A stretch of 64,000 nt of DNA from an uncultured Eubacteriales bacterium (GTDB taxonomy: Bacteria > Bacillota > Clostridia > Oscillospirales > Acutalibacteraceae). The stretch is from positions 62,001 through 126,000 of the forward strand of contig CAKSDI010000004.1 in the NCBI GenBank assembly GCA_934445035.1, given 5' to 3'. Below the pieces are notes generated by a model. The model saw only the letters and a program-made list of their open reading frames with translations, was not told the DNA's origin and made no database searches. Positions 59,710 to 64,000 of this stretch are shown here, piece by piece (position 1 is the first letter of the stretch; each line of letters begins with the position of its first letter). Both the position numbers and the translations under genes were made by a program.

Positions 59710-59738
59710 TTGCATTTTTTATTGATATTGATTATAAT
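59710..59738 (+). promoter_or_regulatory. Promoter of the secreted enzyme gene
   Basis: TTGCAT (59710-59715), 17 bases, TATAAT (59733-59738). The leader holds a perfect hairpin, TACTGCA at 59758-59764 and TGCAGTA at 59772-59778, before the ribosome binding site AGAGAGGG. Confidence 0.7.
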
Positions 59739-59842
59739 AGAATAGCACTAAAGGGATTACTGCACCCATTTTGCAGTATTTAAAATCAGATAAAAAAGTT
59801 GTAAGAAAGAAAAATTCAACTAATGTAAGAGAGGGTCGTTTT

Positions 59843-62578
59843 ATGAAAAAATCGTTTTCAAAGCGCATCACCGCTGCGGTGCTCACAGTGGTCATAGCCT
59901 TGAGCGCGGCCGTTGTTTCCGGTGCTTTCGCCGGGAATTGGTCAACTGCGCCTAAAGAAACAAGGCTTGTCACCGTTAATACCGATAAGGTGATCACCGA
60001 GGATTACGAGGGCGTCGGCAACAACCAGTGGGTTGGCCCGTATTATTATAATATGAATGACGCGTATGAGCTCGTTAATGAAAAGAGAAACGCAACACTC
60101 GAGCCGTCATATATGCGTATGATGTTCTTGCCTCAGTGGGCGGTTAATCTTAATGATGACGCCGCAACGCAGGAAGCAAAATATCTTGCAGGCGATTTCT
60201 ATTTTGAGAGCGTTGAGTTCCAAAACTTTATTCGTAGAGTAAAGATGTATCACGAGTCGGGAACCCGCGTTCAGCTCAATATGGGCGGCCGTGTTACCAC
60301 AAAGGGCGGTATGTCAAAATGGTTCGGAATTCAGAATGTTGAGTTATCCGAGGCAGGCACCCGTTCCGCTCCGAGAAATCTTGAGGCTTTCGGTAAGCTC
60401 GGCGCTGCTATAATCAAGTATGCTGATAATCTCGGTTTTGATAATATAAGAATGGTATCGTTCTATAACGAGGTTAACGGCGGAAACTTCGAGGCATTCT
60501 TCGATAAGAGAATTTATTATTCTCAGATGGTTAAGAAAATGCACGAGGCTTTGGCAGAGGAAGGTTACCGCGATCAATCCGATGAGGATAAATATGTCAG
60601 AATTTGCGGTGTTGACCTTGCGGGATATGTCGATGAAACTCCTATAACAGGATTTATAGCTTACATCGCAGCTAACTGCCGCGTAACACAGGCTGATAAA
60701 GACGCTGATACGGCGAATGTAAAATATAAAAACCGCGCTGTAGGCTCGGCTGTTTATGATTTTCTTGCAACTCACGAATATCAGAATAAAAAGAAGAACG
60801 GATATTTCGGTAAAACTGCTGACGAAAGCTACACCGAGGTTGAAACCACCGGTATTTACCAAATCACAAAAGAACTCAATGAGTATGTTTCCGATGAATA
60901 TAAGTATATGGGAACAGACGAGTATGTAGATTTCTCAAAAGAGCGTATTTACATAAATGAGTTCGGTGCAGGTAACCTTGACGGATCGAACAGCAGAGTT
61001 CATAATTATGAATATAACGAAACCGCACAGGTTATCGCTCATACTAACTCCGGTTCTTCGGGAAGCGCTTATTGGTTCTATCTCGGCGAAATGATCCCCG
61101 ATCCGATGAATGTTGGCCAAACGGAAACAAATATATGCGACGCCGCCGTTCCTTCCAAAGGAACCTACACGGTATCGAATAACTGGGCAACAAGAGGTCT
61201 TGCTTACCGCTATGTGCCCGATCACAGCAAGGTTTACGATATAACCGTTGCAGGCTCAAACCTCACAGGAAACGATCCTACTCAGACTGATATTATAGCT
61301 TCGGCTTATAAGTCTACCTCTAAATCGGCTGCCGATAAGCAGGGATACACCGTTCTTATGAACGTCGGTCCCTCTGAGGCTGACAGAGCCGTTGAGATAA
61401 AATTCACAGGTGCTGACAAGCCGGCTGCAGGAACAAAATTCCGCCGTCATGTATTTGTTTGCCAGGGCGATGTTGACGGTGACGGAAACGCCGAAACAAC
61501 AAACTATTACAGCGGTTACACCGATCTCGGCGGAAACACTTTAGGCGGACCTAACGCGATATTGGCTCCCGCAGATCAGGTTCTTACCGTAAATGATAAC
61601 GGAACTATCAGCGATACGACCGGTTTCCCGTCTTCTATCGACCAGACCGACGCTGACGGTAACAATGTTAAGTCAAATCAGTATTTAGTCGTTTACACTT
61701 CTATAGAAGAAGAAGTTCAGCTTGAAATGAGCACAACTAAAGAGTGGGCTCAGGCTGAATATGCCGATAAGAATGTCGGCGTTGTAAACAGTGAAGGTAA
61801 ATTCTCTTCGACCGACGCTAAAAACAGCTTAACAAAACAGATCAATGAGTATGAAACCATCGATTTCCCGATACTTCCCGGCGGAACCGTTGATTTAAGC
61901 GTACTTAATATCTATGGTATCAATAACCCCGATTCGACAGGTAAACAGACTGCTTCCGATTCTCAGAAATCAAGCGTTACCTGGGAGATAGTCGGCAGAT
62001 CGCCTAATGAGTGGAATACAGAGTCAGCTTATACCTATACTGACACTGCAAATACAGGCGTTAACGCCACTTACGATCTTACCGGCACCGCTTACCACGG
62101 CGCAGGCTACGGATTGACAGCTGATCTCAAAGGAACTTTAAGCTCAACTACAGGCTCTTCTGTTACATACACAGCTGACGCCAATGCCAAGGTCGGCGAT
62201 ACTATCGCGATTAAGGTTAAATATGAAAACGGTAATAAGAGCGGTTATGCGATCGTTATAGTTTCTATAGGATTTAAGGTCGACCTTAAATATAAGAACG
62301 ATGATAATACAGTTAAGACCGTTTCTAAAGTATTCAGATATGTTCCGAATATAAACTATTATAAATCTTATCTGCCTAAGAGCTTTGACGATCTCACAAG
62401 AGATACAAGAATAGACGAAACTAACCACCGTGATACCGCTAAAGAAAAAATCAAAGGCTGGAAGATCGAAGGCGGATCTTCAGAGGTTTATGAATATATC
62501 CCCGCGGCTATAGAGAAAAAAGCGGTTGAGTCAACAAATCCTGCAGAAACAGTTTGCACATTTGTTGCAGAGCAGTAA
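59843..62578 (+). CDS. Secreted clan GH-A-like glycoside hydrolase
   Basis: ATG 59843 starts a 911-residue protein with a signal peptide (KRITAAVLTVVIALSAAVVS, cleaved near FAGNW). A TIM-barrel-like domain spans residues 45-480. It has an Asn-Glu pair in MVSFYNEVNGG (Glu210) and a Glu in IYINEFGAGN (Glu373), placed like the acid/base and nucleophile of clan GH-A enzymes such as GH39 or GH5. A middle beta domain and a C-terminal Ig-like region (SSVTWEIVGRSPNEW, IAIKVKYENGNKSGYAIVIVS) follow. There is no anchor or dockerin. I cannot assign a GH family with confidence. It is followed 22 bases later by a related secreted protein. Confidence 0.7.
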   Translation: MKKSFSKRITAAVLTVVIALSAAVVSGAFAGNWSTAPKETRLVTVNTDKVITEDYEGVGNNQWVGPYYYNMNDAYELVNEKRNATLEPSYMRMMFLPQWAVNLNDDAATQEAKYLAGDFYFESVEFQNFIRRVKMYHESGTRVQLNMGGRVTTKGGMSKWFGIQNVELSEAGTRSAPRNLEAFGKLGAAIIKYADNLGFDNIRMVSFYNEVNGGNFEAFFDKRIYYSQMVKKMHEALAEEGYRDQSDEDKYVRICGVDLAGYVDETPITGFIAYIAANCRVTQADKDADTANVKYKNRAVGSAVYDFLATHEYQNKKKNGYFGKTADESYTEVETTGIYQITKELNEYVSDEYKYMGTDEYVDFSKERIYINEFGAGNLDGSNSRVHNYEYNETAQVIAHTNSGSSGSAYWFYLGEMIPDPMNVGQTETNICDAAVPSKGTYTVSNNWATRGLAYRYVPDHSKVYDITVAGSNLTGNDPTQTDIIASAYKSTSKSAADKQGYTVLMNVGPSEADRAVEIKFTGADKPAAGTKFRRHVFVCQGDVDGDGNAETTNYYSGYTDLGGNTLGGPNAILAPADQVLTVNDNGTISDTTGFPSSIDQTDADGNNVKSNQYLVVYTSIEEEVQLEMSTTKEWAQAEYADKNVGVVNSEGKFSSTDAKNSLTKQINEYETIDFPILPGGTVDLSVLNIYGINNPDSTGKQTASDSQKSSVTWEIVGRSPNEWNTESAYTYTDTANTGVNATYDLTGTAYHGAGYGLTADLKGTLSSTTGSSVTYTADANAKVGDTIAIKVKYENGNKSGYAIVIVSIGFKVDLKYKNDDNTVKTVSKVFRYVPNINYYKSYLPKSFDDLTRDTRIDETNHRDTAKEKIKGWKIEGGSSEVYEYIPAAIEKKAVESTNPAETVCTFVAEQ

Positions 62579-62600
62579 ATTTTGAAAGGAGTAAAATAAT

Positions 62601-64000
62601 ATGAAAACAATTAAGAAAATATCCAAAAAACATATTTCTTTTATCCTTTCGGCTGCCCTGATCATAGGAATATTATTCCCGATCACGAACTTGTTTACTA
62701 AGGCTTCCGATCCCTCTGAATCGGACCTTGTAAGCACTTTAAAATCCGAATGGGTAAAGATGGACGATTATTATGCATCCGTTCTTTATGCTAACAGATA
62801 CAGAAAATCTTCCGATAAAGCTGTTTTAAATACAACAACGGTCGATAAAGCAACACTTACAGATGTTTTGCCGTCAGGCGCTAAGCTCGGAAATAACATC
62901 AATACCGTTGCGATCGGCGAAGCCATTACTGATGCAACCAATGATGAAAGATCCGATGTTATAATCGAGGCTTCGAATAAAGATGTTACCAATTATCTTT
63001 TCAGCGAGATGGATGATATCGTTTTCTGGTTTAAAGTCAATTCCGGAAATGCCGATTTCTCCGTTGCTCCTGTAAACGGCAGTTGGGGAACAGCATCGGT
63101 TTTGAGAGATAATAAAACATTCAATCTTTCAAATTACACCGCCGGTGAATGGAACAAATTCTCCTTTAAGGAAAATTACGGCGAAAACTGGAAATCTCTC
63201 CTTAAATCAAAGGATACCGACACAACAACTTTTGCAGACGCAACTGATAAAGTCGGTAAAATAGCAAGAGTTTCCGTAAACTTCGGTAAAAATGCTTCTG
63301 CTGCGGAAACAACTGCCGATGTTACTTTCGGTTCTGTTTATTTCACTAAGAAAGTCACTTTACCCGAGGGCTCCGATTCCTGGGACGGCACAAAGTGGAT
63401 AAATTACATCAAGACCGTCGATTTCGAAAATACTTACGGAAATTATGACGGCGTAATAAATGCTTATACTCAGCTTAAAGTTCTTCTCCAGGGCGATCCT
63501 GCCTTTGCTCTTAAAGAGGCTTGGCAGAAAATGCATTCTGCAGATATGAGCTTCTGCTATAAAGCTTATAAGTATTATGATTCAGATAAAGTAGTTCAGG
63601 CTCCCGCTATCGTTACAGCTAAAGACGAGAGTATGCCTGAAAACATTGATATCGGCTCGGGTTATTTAACCGCTCATATCACTGGTTCGAATACTATTGA
63701 TTCAGGAATCATTTCTGCGCCTAACAGAAAGAACCTTATTCTTCTCGAAGATGTTGATAAGAAGAGAAAAGCCAATGCCGATTCTATAGCAGATATTTCT
63801 TTCTGGTATAAAGCCACAGGCACTGAAGATAACGCTAAGTTAAAAGTTGCTATTATGAACAGCAGCGGTATGACCTATGTTGTCGCTCAGGACGCCGATA
63901 TCCCGGTAATCAACGACGGTAATTGGTATAAGGTTTCTTTAAACAGCCTTGATTCCGATTGGATCGCTGATTATGTTGCGGCAGGCGGAAAAGCAGACGA
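62601..64000 (+). CDS. Large secreted protein with repeated beta modules (3' partial)
   Basis: The frame is open from ATG 62601 (AAAGGAG nine bases upstream) to the window end, at least 466 residues. It begins with a signal peptide (KHISFILSAALIIGILFPIT). Two similar modules are visible: DDIVFWFKVNSGNADFSVAP with WNKFSF near residues 135-195, and ADISFWYKATGTEDNAKLKV with GNWYKVSL near residues 395-450. These look like carbohydrate-binding beta-sandwich modules. A helical segment lies between. It is likely co-expressed with the GH-A-like enzyme and may help it bind polysaccharide. Confidence 0.75.
   Translation, partial: MKTIKKISKKHISFILSAALIIGILFPITNLFTKASDPSESDLVSTLKSEWVKMDDYYASVLYANRYRKSSDKAVLNTTTVDKATLTDVLPSGAKLGNNINTVAIGEAITDATNDERSDVIIEASNKDVTNYLFSEMDDIVFWFKVNSGNADFSVAPVNGSWGTASVLRDNKTFNLSNYTAGEWNKFSFKENYGENWKSLLKSKDTDTTTFADATDKVGKIARVSVNFGKNASAAETTADVTFGSVYFTKKVTLPEGSDSWDGTKWINYIKTVDFENTYGNYDGVINAYTQLKVLLQGDPAFALKEAWQKMHSADMSFCYKAYKYYDSDKVVQAPAIVTAKDESMPENIDIGSGYLTAHITGSNTIDSGIISAPNRKNLILLEDVDKKRKANADSIADISFWYKATGTEDNAKLKVAIMNSSGMTYVVAQDADIPVINDGNWYKVSLNSLDSDWIADYVAAGGKAD

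Noticed and set aside
61460..61560. DVDGDG motif in the secreted enzyme as a dockerin
   Set aside because: Only one calcium-loop-like motif is present, in the middle of the protein, without the second loop and helices of a dockerin.
1..64000. CRISPR array, prophage, IS element or rRNA operon
   Set aside because: I found no regularly spaced direct repeats, no transposase, integrase or phage structural genes, and no rRNA sequence.

Overview
The window is AT-rich chromosomal DNA from an endospore-forming, anaerobic Firmicute. The most likely group is class Clostridia, a gut or rumen Oscillospiraceae/Ruminococcaceae-type organism. The evidence is a GerA-type germination operon, RNA control of the Firmicute kind (TPP and lysine riboswitches, a T-box), strong AAGGAGG ribosome binding sites, a two-gene SufBC-like (SMS) Fe-S system, a YitT protein, many intrinsic terminators, and a palindrome-rich repeat of a kind I associate with gut Oscillospiraceae. 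The species cannot be named from the sequence. There is no rRNA, phage, transposase, plasmid or CRISPR signature, and the content looks like ordinary chromosome with a few accessory islands.

Layout. 1-4.7 kb: the end of a nonulosonic (sialic/legionaminic-type) acid operon, neuD-neuB-neuA-neuC, followed by a nucleotidyltransferase-fold protein and a 38-residue lipoprotein. 4.8-11.4 kb, minus strand: malQ, an aminotransferase and a PfkB sugar kinase, then a gerA-gerC-gerB germinant receptor operon with a strikingly short GerC. 11.6-16.8 kb: pth, mfd and a SurA/PrsA-like foldase lipoprotein. 16.9-19.1 kb, minus: thiN and thiT under a TPP riboswitch, and an EamA transporter. 19.2-22.3 kb: a tryptophan-specifier T-box and a three-gene ABC transporter. 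22.4-28.4 kb: an SGNH esterase, tRNA-Met and tRNA-Glu, an EF-G-like GTPase, a YitT protein, a DtxR-type regulator and two secreted proteins. 28.6-33.6 kb: cysteine desulfurase, thiI, a sortase-fold protein that has lost its catalytic His and Cys, an acidic membrane protein and a small exporter. 33.7-36.4 kb: a lysine riboswitch and an amino acid ABC transporter. 36.5-45.9 kb: an AEC transporter, tRNA-Arg, a GtrA protein, a GH2 beta-galactosidase divergent from an AraC regulator, maf, guaB, a SLOG/HTH-membrane pair and an Lrp regulator. 45.9-50.6 kb, minus: a beta-CASP nuclease, a DMT transporter and tex. 50.7-59 kb: SmsCB, a 1057-residue three-domain glycan enzyme, a GT2 glycosyltransferase and rmlDBC. 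59-64 kb: a small glycine-rich protein, a palindromic repeat, and two large secreted carbohydrate-active proteins, the second running off the window.

How it fits together. Two surface-glycan modules (nonulosonate at the start, pyruvyl/glycosyl transfer plus dTDP-rhamnose near the end), sugar use (malQ, pfkB, lacZ, secreted GH-A enzyme) and RNA-sensed uptake of thiamine, tryptophan and lysine suggest a fermentative gut anaerobe that scavenges nutrients and decorates its surface. Promoters of the TTGACA-17-TATAAT kind and terminator hairpins are easy to read throughout and settle several start sites. All function calls rest on motifs and family knowledge read by eye; no database search was run.
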